From assembly GCF_016401385.1 (NCBI RefSeq), contig NZ_JAEACF010000001.1:1550001-1614000 (forward strand): a stretch of DNA of 64,000 nt. The letters run 5' to 3'. Below are positions 43,575-51,715 of the stretch, in pieces. This DNA is from Fictibacillus halophilus (lineage in GTDB: Bacteria; Bacillota; Bacilli; Bacillales; Fictibacillaceae). The notes beneath the pieces are model-generated. The model saw only the letters and a list, made by a program, of their open reading frames with translations. It ran no database searches and was not told the DNA's origin. The translations under genes were made by a program, and so were the position numbers. Every line of letters begins with the position of its first letter. Within the stretch, counting starts at the first letter, position 1.

Positions 43575-44144
43575 TTACGTAATACCTTGCCAATAAATAT
43601 CCCACGAACTATTTAGACGTTTCTGTAGACGATCTGGAAATCCATATAGCAGTTCAACTAGAAGTCCGTCAAATATTGTTAGGAATGACATCATTGCAGA
43701 TTCAGGAGCAATATTTAAATTGTAGTCATCCTTTTTTTCTTCAAAAACTTCTAAGGACAAAGATTCTAATTCATTCACAAACCTATTAGTGCCACTCTTA
43801 ATTTGCTCTTCAAATTGTAAAGGTGGAAAAAAAGAAGTTCTTATAAAAAAGCTCATATTATGATTTTTTTGATAACGTCCTAAATACTCATTAAAAAAGC
43901 TAAAGAGAATTTCCTTGAGTGATAGGGAATAATTCTCCGCGATAAATCGTTTAATAAAGTCTAACTCATTGTTAAGAGAGTCATTAAACGTACTAATAAA
44001 AAGATCTTCTTTACTTTTGAAATGTGCATAAATGGATTGTTTTTTCATACCTACTTTATCAGCTAAAACAGCAAGTGAAGCACCTTGATAACCATGTAGT
44101 GCAAATTGGATTAAAGCTACTTCTTTTAACTGATTTGACTTCAT
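43575..44144 (-). CDS. TetR-family regulator of ykkCD-speE
   Basis: A 189-residue regulator. [41 protein letters not shown] is the helix-turn-helix (about 8-48); the rest is a helical sensor domain. It is first in the operon. The same 12-bp dyad lies directly behind its own promoter and that of the antiporter gene, so it probably represses both units. The inducer is unknown; a cation, polyamine or drug is likely. Confidence 0.9.
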   Translation of the reverse strand: MKSNQLKEVALIQFALHGYQGASLAVLADKVGMKKQSIYAHFKSKEDLFISTFNDSLNNELDFIKRFIAENYSLSLKEILFSFFNEYLGRYQKNHNMSFFIRTSFFPPLQFEEQIKSGTNRFVNELESLSLEVFEEKKDDYNLNIAPESAMMSFLTIFDGLLVELLYGFPDRLQKRLNSSWDIYWQGIT

Positions 44145-44157
44145 TTCATCACCCCTA

Positions 44158-44205
44158 ACGAACGTTCGTAAGGTAAATGCTATCAGAATCCCTTTTTATT
44201 GTCAA
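44158..44205 (-). promoter_or_regulatory. promoter and operator of TetR-ykkCD-speE
   Basis: Minus-strand TTGACA (44205-44200), 17-base spacer, TAGCAT (44182-44177), then TTACCTT and the perfect dyad ACGAACGTTCGT (44158-44169) just before the TetR start. The dyad and flank are identical to those at 45524. Confidence 0.85.
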
Positions 44206-44246
44206 TTTGTTAATATAGTTTAGTGAAACTTAATGAATAGAGCCTG

Positions 44247-45416
44247 TTACAGATTTGCATTCATTTTATTTTCATAAAGTCTATCCTCTTTTGCTCCAAA
44301 AAATAGCTTTAACAAAGGTGGTGTGACAATCGTTGTTAGAATGATAACCATAATAATAGATGTGTAGTAATCTGAAGGAAATAATTTACTTTCTAAACCC
44401 ATAGTAGCTAAGATTAAAGCCACTTCCCCTCTAGATATCATTCCTGCACCTATTCCCATTGATGAACGGGTGGTAAATCCTGATAATTTTGCACCGTAGC
44501 CAGATCCAATAAATTTAGATACTACTGCAATTAGTGAAAATATAAAAACGAATCCGATTTGACTATCCATACTGATAAATGACACATTTAGACCAATACT
44601 AGTGAAGAAAAAGGGAACAAAAAACCCATTCGCAAGAGGTTCGACTTTATTCTCCATTTCATTTTTAAATTTTGTTTGAGAAATAGCTACTCCAGCAAAG
44701 AAAGTGCCAATAATGCCAGCAACTCCTAAATACTCAGCAAAATAGGCAAAACAAAAGGCAACAATTAAACCCGCACTTAAAATGGTTTCAGTGACTTTAA
44801 AACTAGAAAATAGCTTAATAAATCTGGGTACCAGCCATTTAGAAGCTAAGATAATCATGGCAAAGAATAGAATCTTTTTTGTGATAAGAATTGCCAGATT
44901 TGTATTTGAATCCGCAAATACACTTAGAGCAACAGCAATTAGTATTACAACTATAACGTCATCTAACACAGCTGCTCCAAGCAAAGTAGATCCTTCCTTG
45001 CTTTTTAACCAACCGATTTCTCTTAATGTTTGGACGGATATACTTACTGATGTTGCAGATAATAATAAGCCGATAAAAATTGATTCCGCTAGTGAAAAAT
45101 TATAAATTTGAGCACCCACATACCCTAACAGGATGGGTGCAATTATCCCACCGGTCGCAACAAGTAATGCTGCTTTTTTATTATCATTTAAGGTTTTCAA
45201 GTTTGTTTCTAATCCGGCTAAAAACATTAATAACAAAACACCAATTTCGCTAAACGTTTGTATGATCTCATTTTCATTTATCCATCCTAGAATGGCCGGA
45301 CCGATGAGTATACCTACGAGGATTTTCCCAAGAACAGAGGGTTGACCTAATCTAATACTTATCTGACCAGCCACTTTAGTTGCTAATAAGATAAGTACAA
45401 TCTGTAACGCAATCAT
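44247..45416 (-). CDS. CPA2-family cation:proton antiporter (NapA/GerN-like)
   Basis: A 389-residue protein with about twelve membrane helices. IRLGQPSVLGKILVGILIGP opens the fold; LLGAAVLDDVIVVILIAVAL holds the paired Asp residues of the ion site, and MISRGEVALILATMGLE is the usual C-terminal motif. No TrkA-N domain follows. Members exchange Na+ or K+ for H+; GerN acts in spore germination. The ATG at 45416 follows AGGAG by 10 bases; the longer start lacks a site. It shares the TetR operator with ykkCD-speE. Confidence 0.88.
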   Translation of the reverse strand: MIALQIVLILLATKVAGQISIRLGQPSVLGKILVGILIGPAILGWINENEIIQTFSEIGVLLLMFLAGLETNLKTLNDNKKAALLVATGGIIAPILLGYVGAQIYNFSLAESIFIGLLLSATSVSISVQTLREIGWLKSKEGSTLLGAAVLDDVIVVILIAVALSVFADSNTNLAILITKKILFFAMIILASKWLVPRFIKLFSSFKVTETILSAGLIVAFCFAYFAEYLGVAGIIGTFFAGVAISQTKFKNEMENKVEPLANGFFVPFFFTSIGLNVSFISMDSQIGFVFIFSLIAVVSKFIGSGYGAKLSGFTTRSSMGIGAGMISRGEVALILATMGLESKLFPSDYYTSIIMVIILTTIVTPPLLKLFFGAKEDRLYENKMNANL

Positions 45417-45449
45417 TCCATTCCAGCTCCTATCCATAATATTGATATT

Positions 45450-45497
45450 TAAAAAAGAAAAGACATGGAGGGTCCAGGTTGACTGAATCCTCCATGT
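45450..45497 (-). terminator. terminator hairpin inside the antiporter leader (possible attenuator)
   Basis: Minus-strand ACATGGAGG pairs with CCTCCATGT around a 17-base loop, followed by CTTTTCTTTTTT. It lies between the promoter at 45542-45570 and the start codon at 45416, so it would stop most transcripts early unless read through. Confidence 0.7.
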
Positions 45498-45523
45498 ACT
45501 TAAAAAAATATAGTTTAAATTTT

Positions 45524-45570
45524 ACGAACGTTCGTAAGGTAATATTATCAACAGAACATTTAGATGTCAA
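45524..45570 (-). promoter_or_regulatory. antiporter promoter with TetR operator
   Basis: Minus-strand TTGACA (45570-45565), 17-base spacer, TAATAT (45547-45542), then TACCTT and ACGAACGTTCGT (45524-45535). The block from the dyad outward matches 44158-44175 (ACGAACGTTCGTAAGGTAA on the plus strand). Confidence 0.85.
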
Positions 45571-45740
45571 ATAGGTAGCTAAGGTTTTAGAAATTATTAC
45601 GCCGACCATAGCTCTCAAAGACTTTCCTCATTTTTTCATTAAGAAAAGCCATGAAAAAATTTACAAATCCTTTAAATCATAATGATCACATATACATTAC
45701 AATAAAATAGTACAAATAGCTTATATGACAGGTGTGTATT

Positions 45741-46574
45741 ATGATAAAAGAACTATATAAACCAGTATTTTATTTAAAATATCTAATCGATCAACAAATG
45801 AATTTGTATTTTCATTCTAAGAAATACCTTCAACTTTTGAATTTGATTGATGAAAAGCAAATACTTACATATTTTCAACCCATCCTCTGTTTAAGAACAG
45901 GCAAAACGATAGGATTTGAAATACTGAATAGACCCTTATCTACAAAAGCTTTAAAAAATGTTGAAGCATTCTATGATTTTATTGGAAAAAGTGGGCATTT
46001 ATTTTGGATTGAAAAGTTCTTACGGAAAATCTCTCTAAAACGTCATTTCCATCAAGTGAAAAAAAAGCCGGAATTTAGAGATCAAATGATTTTTATTAAC
46101 ATTATGCCGCAAGTCTTGTCTGATCCATCATATCGAACAGGTGATACGATAGAATTATTGAATCTTTATGGTTTTTCACCTGAACAAATAGTTTTAGAGT
46201 TAACAGAAAAGGAAGCGGTAACCGATTATGATCAATTTATTAAAGCGATTGAACATTACAAAAAACAAGGCTTTCGTTTAGCAGTTGATGATACGGGTTC
46301 TGGTTATAACAGCTTAAAGACGTTAATTAAACTTAAACCTGATTTTATTAAACTTGATAAATCACTTATTAGAGGCATTCATAAAGAGGATTCACAAAAA
46401 TATTTAGTAGAACTGCTCTTAGATTATGCTAGGAGTTCTGGTACACAAGTTATTGCTGAAGGAATAGAGACACAAAAGGAACTATCCATGCTTCAACAAT
46501 TAAGTGTTGATTTTGGACAGGGATATCACTTAGGAAAGCCAGAGCAAGAGCTTTTTTCAGGTACGATGACCTAA
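45741..46574 (+). CDS. EAL-domain c-di-GMP phosphodiesterase
   Basis: A 277-residue protein. Residues 1-35 form a short helical lead-in, and the rest is an EAL domain with FEILNRP (EAL reads EIL), INIMPQ, LELTEKE, AVDDTGSGYNSL (DDFG reads DDTG), DFIKLDKSLI, IAEGIET and GQGYHLGKP. The metal-binding Glu, Asn and Asp residues are kept, so activity is plausible. It should linearise c-di-GMP. AGGTGTG precedes the ATG at 45741. A CBS-GGDEF gene follows 47 bases downstream, giving a make-and-break pair. Confidence 0.88.
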   Translation: MIKELYKPVFYLKYLIDQQMNLYFHSKKYLQLLNLIDEKQILTYFQPILCLRTGKTIGFEILNRPLSTKALKNVEAFYDFIGKSGHLFWIEKFLRKISLKRHFHQVKKKPEFRDQMIFINIMPQVLSDPSYRTGDTIELLNLYGFSPEQIVLELTEKEAVTDYDQFIKAIEHYKKQGFRLAVDDTGSGYNSLKTLIKLKPDFIKLDKSLIRGIHKEDSQKYLVELLLDYARSSGTQVIAEGIETQKELSMLQQLSVDFGQGYHLGKPEQELFSGTMT

Positions 46575-46621
46575 GCGAGTGGAAAAATATGCTATACAAT
46601 AGACGTTTAGGAGTTGAGAAA

Positions 46622-47581
46622 ATGAATACATCAATCGGAAAAATTCTAGAAAACGCTCCTTTTGTTCATCCAGAAACGAGAGGTGCAGAGATTGACCAAA
46701 TGTTTAAAGAAGATACTGAGCTCGAAGGAATCGTAGTAACTAACAGAAATATACCTATAGGATTAGTAACACGCTCCCACTTTTATCAGAAGTTAGGAAC
46801 GTTGTATGGATTTAATGTATTTATTGGAAGACCCGTAAAATTGATTATGAACGTTGAACCTTTGATTGTGGACTACTCCATGCCTCTTTCTGAGGTCAGT
46901 ACACTAGCTATGAAACGAAAGAAAGAGCAATTATATGATTTCGTAATCATAACAAAGAACTCTGAGTTTCTAGGTATAGTCAGTATTAAGAATTTGCTGA
47001 TCCAACTTGCTGAGGTGCAATCGATGATGGCTCGGTACTTAAATCCCTTAACAGGATTACCTGGTAATAAAATGATTGATCAAAAACTTTCGGAGATTAT
47101 ATCCGAAATGCCATTCTCATTGTTGTATTTAGATCTCGATTTTTTTAAGACCTATAATGATACGTATGGATTTCACGAGGGAGATCGTCTCATTCAAGAA
47201 ACCGCTTCAATTATAAAAGAAGCGGTCTTACACCATAAGGATTCTTTTGTGGGGCATATAGGTGGAGATGACTTTATGTGTATTTTAAACCACTACGAAT
47301 ATAGCGAGCTTTGCAAAAAGATAATTGCAATGTTTAATCGATCTCTACCTAGGTTTTATAAAGAGGAAGATTGGTTGCGAGGCTTTGTGCATAATGAAAA
47401 CAGGAGTGGGATTAAAGAACATATACCTTTAGTTTCTTTATCCATTGCAGTAGTAACTAATGAGAAACAAAACTTCAACTCTATAAGTGAAATCATCGAT
47501 ATGGCTACTGTATTAAAAAAGAAATGTAAGCAGTTACAATCTAGCGCCTATATAAGCAACACCGATTTAATTAAAAATTAA
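46622..47581 (+). CDS. CBS-pair plus GGDEF-domain protein (possible diguanylate cyclase)
   Basis: A 319-residue protein. Residues 1-135 form a CBS pair (LEGIVVTNRNIPIGLVTRSHF, then YDFVIITKNSEFLGIVSIKNLL), a likely nucleotide sensor. The GGDEF domain (about 145-310) has LYLDLDFFKTYNDTYGFHEGDRLI and the active loop GGDDF in place of GGDEF. The Asp in the fourth position is a conservative change, so it may be weakly active or regulatory. TAGGAG precedes the ATG at 46622. Its stop overlaps the convergent AbrB-like gene by 4 bases. Confidence 0.85.
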   Translation: MNTSIGKILENAPFVHPETRGAEIDQMFKEDTELEGIVVTNRNIPIGLVTRSHFYQKLGTLYGFNVFIGRPVKLIMNVEPLIVDYSMPLSEVSTLAMKRKKEQLYDFVIITKNSEFLGIVSIKNLLIQLAEVQSMMARYLNPLTGLPGNKMIDQKLSEIISEMPFSLLYLDLDFFKTYNDTYGFHEGDRLIQETASIIKEAVLHHKDSFVGHIGGDDFMCILNHYEYSELCKKIIAMFNRSLPRFYKEEDWLRGFVHNENRSGIKEHIPLVSLSIAVVTNEKQNFNSISEIIDMATVLKKKCKQLQSSAYISNTDLIKN

Positions 47582-47865
47582 AGAAGAGGGGTCAACAGAA
47601 TCTTTTCTTCCTTTTGTAAAATGAAAATTTTATACAGCTTATGATTAAGTTTCATTCGGATGTTATGTGGAATCGTTAACATCCCTTTTTTTCCTATAAC
47701 CCTCTTTTTAGATTGATTTTTATTTTTACTTATCATTATGTTCTCGCCATCAACCATAAATTCTACAGCTTGACCAATTTGAAGTCTAAATTCCTCTCTC
47801 CAAACAGCAGGTAGATAAAAATAGCCTTTCTCATTACTATAATTCTTATTGATTTCAATGTTCAC
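47578..47865 (-). CDS. AbrB/SpoVT-like swapped-hairpin protein (paralogue 2)
   Basis: A 95-residue protein. GYFYLPAVWREEFRLQIGQAV and GKKGMLTIPHNIRMKL match the two modules of the paralogue at 5543-5827, with about half of the residues identical in the first module. GTG at 47865 is chosen because it aligns with the paralogue's first codon and lies after AGGTGAT. A probable transition-state-type regulator, with no toxin gene nearby. Confidence 0.7.
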   Translation of the reverse strand: MNIEINKNYSNEKGYFYLPAVWREEFRLQIGQAVEFMVDGENIMISKNKNQSKKRVIGKKGMLTIPHNIRMKLNHKLYKIFILQKEEKILLTPLL

Positions 47866-47971
47866 AAGCATCACCTATATAATTTTATAGATATTATTAT
47901 AAATCCTTTCCGTTGTTCTATTATTAAGCAATTGTTAAGAAAGTCTATTATTAAAACCAATATAAGAAAAA

Positions 47972-48034
47972 CAAAAAAAATCGGCTAAAAATTTGCCTAA
48001 CTTCCATTGTGGAAGTTAGACATACTTTTTAGCC
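47972..48034 (-). terminator. terminator of the second XRE/membrane pair
   Basis: A compound hairpin: GGCTAAAAA/TTTTTAGCC outside and CTAACTTCCA/TGGAAGTTAG inside. On the minus strand it is followed by GATTTTTTTTG. Confidence 0.85.
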
Positions 48035-48076
48035 TTATGAATAGATCCTATGGTCAGGTGTTGAACGTAATTGGGA

Positions 48077-48433
48077 CTAGGAAAAATCCCTTTTATATTG
48101 AATGGCCAAATAAATGCCACATGCTAAAATGGCTAGGGAGTATTTGAACAAGAAAAATATGTTCGCCATATACTCAGTAGGAAAAATGATGTCACATAGA
48201 ATAATAGTCAACAGCATAAAGTAGCTGCTCTTTAAATAAATGCTTTTTGTCCGTTCGTCCTCATTCCCCATCTTCTTATAAAACACATAAGCTAATGCAA
48301 TACTAGCCATTAATAACAAAAATCCAATTCCAATGAGAATGTTCCAATTATCAGTAGACTGTTCAGCCCATGACTTTAAAGGATAAAAAGCAGCACCAGG
48401 GATATCTGAGATCGACTTAATTTCCATTTTCAT
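48077..48433 (-). CDS. membrane protein paired with XRE regulator (DUF2178-like)
   Basis: About 118 residues with four hydrophobic stretches and GNEDERTKSIYLKSSYF between helices 2 and 3, the NEDER motif of DUF2178-type proteins that accompany small XRE regulators. The start overlaps the regulator by 17 bases. The exact ATG among three close ones is uncertain. Function unknown. Confidence 0.7.
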   Translation of the reverse strand: MKMEIKSISDIPGAAFYPLKSWAEQSTDNWNILIGIGFLLLMASIALAYVFYKKMGNEDERTKSIYLKSSYFMLLTIILCDIIFPTEYMANIFFLFKYSLAILACGIYLAIQYKRDFS

Positions 48434-48656
48434 CATTTCCTTTCATATAAGTAAAAACATCGTTTACATTAACCTTAAAGAAATCTGCAATTCGAAAAGC
48501 TAACAACAGAGTGGGTACATAGTTTCCCTTTTCCATTACAAAGATGGTTTGCTTGGAGACCCCGACTTTTTCTGCTAATTCTTGCTGCGACAATCTGGCA
48601 AGGACACGATATTCATAAACCTTATTTGAAATGGAATCACCAAAATCTTTCTTCAC
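48417..48656 (-). CDS. small XRE-family DNA-binding protein
   Basis: A 79-residue helix-turn-helix protein: LSQQELAEKVGVSKQTIFVMEKGNYVPTLLLAFRIADFF. Same plan as the 30845-31045 regulator, with an extended tail. Translationally coupled to the downstream membrane protein gene, which it probably controls. Confidence 0.9.
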   Translation of the reverse strand: MKKDFGDSISNKVYEYRVLARLSQQELAEKVGVSKQTIFVMEKGNYVPTLLLAFRIADFFKVNVNDVFTYMKGNDENGN

Positions 48657-48775
48657 GACATCACCTCTTGAAACTAATTATAAACTAATTTATTACAAAA
48701 AGTAAAGTAAACTTATACTTTTTAATTGTATACTTTTAATTTCACTAAAAATACTTTATTCAAATACAAGTACAA

Positions 48776-48812
48776 TAAGAAAAACCTAACGATTTAATAA
48801 CATCGTTAGGTT
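48776..48812 (-). terminator. terminator of the tandem-GNAT gene
   Basis: Minus-strand AACCTAACGAT pairs with ATCGTTAGGTT around an 8-base loop, followed by TTTC. Confidence 0.8.
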
Positions 48813-48903
48813 ATGGAGAAGTTGTAATCAAACACTTATTTCCTCTAAAAGTCAAACTCTTTATATTTGATTTCAAACCTGCTCTACATCATCGCTACTC
48901 ATT

Positions 48904-49725
48904 TTAAAGTAAATAAGTATAATAATCCTGTGAATGCACAACTTTGAATCCTACTGCTTTGTATAAGCCTAGGGCGTGGTCATTTTTGGTTTCTACTTCT
49001 AGATGTACCGAATACCCAGCTGAACTTTGATCTTTAATCACTTGGCGCAGCACCTTCCTACCAATTCCTCTACCCTGATACTCTGGCAAAATGGAAAACC
49101 CATAAATCCAAGCTTCCCCATCCTTTTGTGAAACACGAATTTTCCCCACTGTTCTATCGTCGACATCAATCATCAACATATCCGTGTTTCTTTCTTTGTT
49201 AAACGAACGTTCCATCGGTTGGGCATCTTCTCTACTCATTCCGAATGCTTCTACAGAAAGACGAATCCGCATATCTAAATCATCTTCATTTGCTTGTCGA
49301 AGTGTTAAACCCTCTACTGGTTCTAAGGAACTTTGTTGCCACACCATTTGATGTTCAGAAAATGTATAATTAGCACCTATTTTATCTAGAAAAGCTTTTG
49401 CTGCATTTGATCCGGCCGGTGTATTTAATAAGATTTTTTTGTATTGGCTTTGTTTTGCTTCTTCCATTCCTTCTTGAAGCAACCGCTGAAAATGTCCCTT
49501 CCGTCGTTCACTAGGTTTCACCATGCCGCACACTTCAACTGTAGATCCAAAAGGATACATTCCTAAAAACGCGACAAGTTCGTCTTTTTCATAATGAAGA
49601 AAATCTAGTTGATGGGATTGGCGATTCTCTAGCATATTCCAGTTAAGTTTTAACTGTATATTATCATGAGTTTGACACTCGTTTTGTAGTTTTTTAATAT
49701 CTTGAAGTTGTTGTTTCGTTAACAT
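48904..49725 (-). CDS. tandem-GNAT acetyltransferase
   Basis: A 273-residue protein with two GNAT domains, like mycothiol-synthase-type enzymes. The first has VKPSERRKGHFQRLL with a KxNTPAGSNAAKAFL follow-up; the second has ILPEYQGRGIGRKVLRQVI, the intact acetyl-CoA loop, and VETKNDHALGLYKAVGF. Usually only the second domain is active. Substrate unknown. AAAGGAG precedes the ATG at 49725. Confidence 0.85.
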   Translation of the reverse strand: MLTKQQLQDIKKLQNECQTHDNIQLKLNWNMLENRQSHQLDFLHYEKDELVAFLGMYPFGSTVEVCGMVKPSERRKGHFQRLLQEGMEEAKQSQYKKILLNTPAGSNAAKAFLDKIGANYTFSEHQMVWQQSSLEPVEGLTLRQANEDDLDMRIRLSVEAFGMSREDAQPMERSFNKERNTDMLMIDVDDRTVGKIRVSQKDGEAWIYGFSILPEYQGRGIGRKVLRQVIKDQSSAGYSVHLEVETKNDHALGLYKAVGFKVVHSQDYYTYLL

Positions 49726-49770
49726 AGTTATCTCCTTTATTTTCATCTAACCTAACATTTATTAATTCAA

Positions 49771-49809
49771 TAAAAAAGAGTACAATCCTTTTCTTAAAGA
49801 AATGCACCC
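49771..49809 (-). terminator. terminator of the 49830 acetyltransferase gene
   Basis: Minus-strand GGGTGCA pairs with TGTACTC (two wobbles) plus an inner TTTCTT/AAGAAA, followed by TTTTTTA. Part of the GTGCATTTCT terminator family also seen at 23600 and 59079. Confidence 0.65.
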
Positions 49810-49829
49810 TTTTTCGTAATATGTAGTAA

Positions 49830-50291
49830 TTAAAGTTTTAGCTTTAAACCCTCGTGTGTTGGTATAAAACCCAGTCGTTCATAAAACCTCAACGCATCTG
49901 GTCTTTTCTTGTCTGTTGTCAATTGTACAATATGACACCCACGCTTTTCTGCACGTTTAATGCCCCATTTTATAAGTTCTGTACCTACACCCATACCTCT
50001 AACAGAAGCTGCAGTTCTTACTCCTTCAATCGTAGCTCTCCACCCGCCTTGATGTGTGAGATATGGTGTAAAAGTGATTTGCTGCACCCCAATCACTTCA
50101 TTATCGTTACAAGCCACTACTAACTCATTATTGGGGTCAGTTGTAATAGCTTGAAATGCTTTGATGTAACTATCAGGAAGTGGATTCTCATACCGCTCAC
50201 GCTTACTCCCCAACACATCGTCTGCAAGCATAGCAACAATACGATCTAAATCATTTTCGGTAGCCAATCTAAATCTTATTTCTGATTGCAC
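49830..50291 (-). CDS. GNAT-family N-acetyltransferase
   Basis: A 153-residue GNAT enzyme starting at GTG after GGGGGG. VRGMGVGTELIKWGIKRAEKRGCHIVQLTTDKKRPDALRFYERLGF holds the acetyl-CoA loop and the C-terminal strand. Substrate unknown. It follows the broken NUDIX gene. Confidence 0.88.
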   Translation of the reverse strand: MQSEIRFRLATENDLDRIVAMLADDVLGSKRERYENPLPDSYIKAFQAITTDPNNELVVACNDNEVIGVQQITFTPYLTHQGGWRATIEGVRTAASVRGMGVGTELIKWGIKRAEKRGCHIVQLTTDKKRPDALRFYERLGFIPTHEGLKLKL

Positions 50292-50327
50292 TTAAAGCCC
50301 CCCTTATCAGCTCTACTACTAGCTCAC

Positions 50328-50562
50328 CTAATAACTTAGTTCTGTAACCCTTTGTCCCGTTTCCTCAAATAGTTCTCTGACCGCACATTCTTTTGGTGTT
50401 TCACCCGCTTCTCTCTTTCCAGCTGGGAGCTCCCACTGCTGGCGCAAAGAGTTATAACACATCAGATATTTGCCTTCACTTTTGATTACAGCATATGAGC
50501 CTGAAAGTGATATCAAAAAACTCGTACCCGTTATGATTTATGAAATGGGGTTCAACTCTCAT
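50328..50562 (-). pseudogene. NUDIX hydrolase gene, frameshifted and truncated
   Basis: From the ATG at 50562 the frame reads MRVEPHFINHNGYEFF and is then lost. A shift near 50520 moves into the frame SGSYAVIKSEGKYLMCYN and an intact Nudix box, GKREAGETPKECAVRELFEETG. The protein stops after about 15 more residues, where NUDIX domains need about 60 further. Both the frameshift and the truncation argue for a dead gene. The initial ATG lies 2 bases after the stop of the nucleotidyltransferase gene. Confidence 0.75.
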
Positions 50563-50564
50563 TC

Positions 50565-51188
50565 TTACAACTCACATATGTAATTGATTAATTCATTTGT
50601 ACTCTTATTCATTGAATTTGCACCTAGTGCACTTTCGAAGAGATGAAAAGCCTTAGGATCATTCTCTTTCAGCCACTTAAAAGAAACCTTTGGTCCGAGG
50701 AACCATTCACCTTTTATTTCAAAATAGATTTCCAGACTATCTTTTAGCATCCAATGAAAACGATAGTTTCCTTCTAGATCTTTCTTAGCTGATCTCACTT
50801 GCATCTTTTTAAGCCAACTTTTCAAGAAATCTTTCTCATCCTGAGATAATGGTTTCGGCCCCTTCTCATAAGTGTTTTGAATGCTAGCTAGAAACTCTTC
50901 CGCTAGCCCTTTCTTATTGATCCAAATTTCGCCCTTATGTACACGCAGAAACGGTTCAGACTGTTTCATTTTTTCAGTAGGGTAGATCCACGCATCTAAC
51001 TGCTTTCCCTCTATAAACTCAACCTCATTTGTATCCTCGGCAACGGAATCTGAAAAGCAGATGAGATCAACGTCGCTTTCTTCTGTATGATCTCCCCGAC
51101 TATAGGATCCGTACAGAATGATGGTGTGGCAATCATATTTCTTCAATAGATAAGCTTCAATTTTTTTTAATTCGTTATGTGTATTCAT
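50565..51188 (-). CDS. nucleotidyltransferase-domain protein (Pol beta-like)
   Basis: A 207-residue protein. The N-terminal third is a minimal nucleotidyltransferase: IILYGSYSRGDHTEESDVDLICF, with the GSxxRGD..SDxDL catalytic Asp pair. The C-terminal helical region (about 110-205) could bind a substrate, as in aminoglycoside or lincosamide nucleotidyltransferases. Target unknown. AAAGGATG precedes the ATG at 51188. Confidence 0.82.
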   Translation of the reverse strand: MNTHNELKKIEAYLLKKYDCHTIILYGSYSRGDHTEESDVDLICFSDSVAEDTNEVEFIEGKQLDAWIYPTEKMKQSEPFLRVHKGEIWINKKGLAEEFLASIQNTYEKGPKPLSQDEKDFLKSWLKKMQVRSAKKDLEGNYRFHWMLKDSLEIYFEIKGEWFLGPKVSFKWLKENDPKAFHLFESALGANSMNKSTNELINYICEL

Positions 51189-51200
51189 GAATGACATCCT

Positions 51201-51695
51201 TTATATTCTTTGTTTTATGTATGTGTGTGCTTGAAACCAAGCTCTAAGTTTTGCTGCATAAACGGAACGTTCCTCTGGGTCACTAAGACTGCCATGGGTC
51301 AGATAAAGATTATCGTTGAAATACCGAGGGTACACATGCAGGTGATAATGCCAAACATCCTGGCTTCCACCTGGTTCATTATGCTGCCTTGTGGAGATGC
51401 CATCGCACGTGTAGCAATCTTTAAGAGCAAAAGACACTTGTTTAGCAACTCTATGAATGTGAGCGGCAATGTCGAGTGGCAGATCAAAGATATTTTCATA
51501 ATGACGATTAGGGATGATGATCACATGACCTTTGTTGTTCGGCCACCATAACGTTGCGATGAGCGCCGTTACATACTCATCCTGAAAGATAATATCTTTT
51601 TGCTTACTTTGAACCAGTTTGTTGTTGGGGTCTTCAATTCCTTGAACAACTAAACAAAAAGGACACGTATAGTTCTGTGGCATATGTGTGTACAT
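51201..51695 (-). CDS. HIT-family nucleotide hydrolase
   Basis: A 164-residue protein with YTCPFCLVVQG (zinc-type Cys pair), NNKGHVIIIPNRHYENIFDL and the His triad in VWHYHLHVYPRY. HIT proteins cleave nucleotidyl phosphoramidates or dinucleoside polyphosphates. The last gene before the nucleotidyltransferase, with 12 bases between them. Confidence 0.88.
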   Translation of the reverse strand: MYTHMPQNYTCPFCLVVQGIEDPNNKLVQSKQKDIIFQDEYVTALIATLWWPNNKGHVIIIPNRHYENIFDLPLDIAAHIHRVAKQVSFALKDCYTCDGISTRQHNEPGGSQDVWHYHLHVYPRYFNDNLYLTHGSLSDPEERSVYAAKLRAWFQAHTYIKQRI

Positions 51696-51715
51696 AACTA
51701 CTCTCTCCTAAAGGA

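Noticed and set aside
44145..44246. Guanidine (ykkC) riboswitch ahead of the TetR-ykkCD operon
   Set aside because: The leader is only a few bases long and taken up by the TetR operator.
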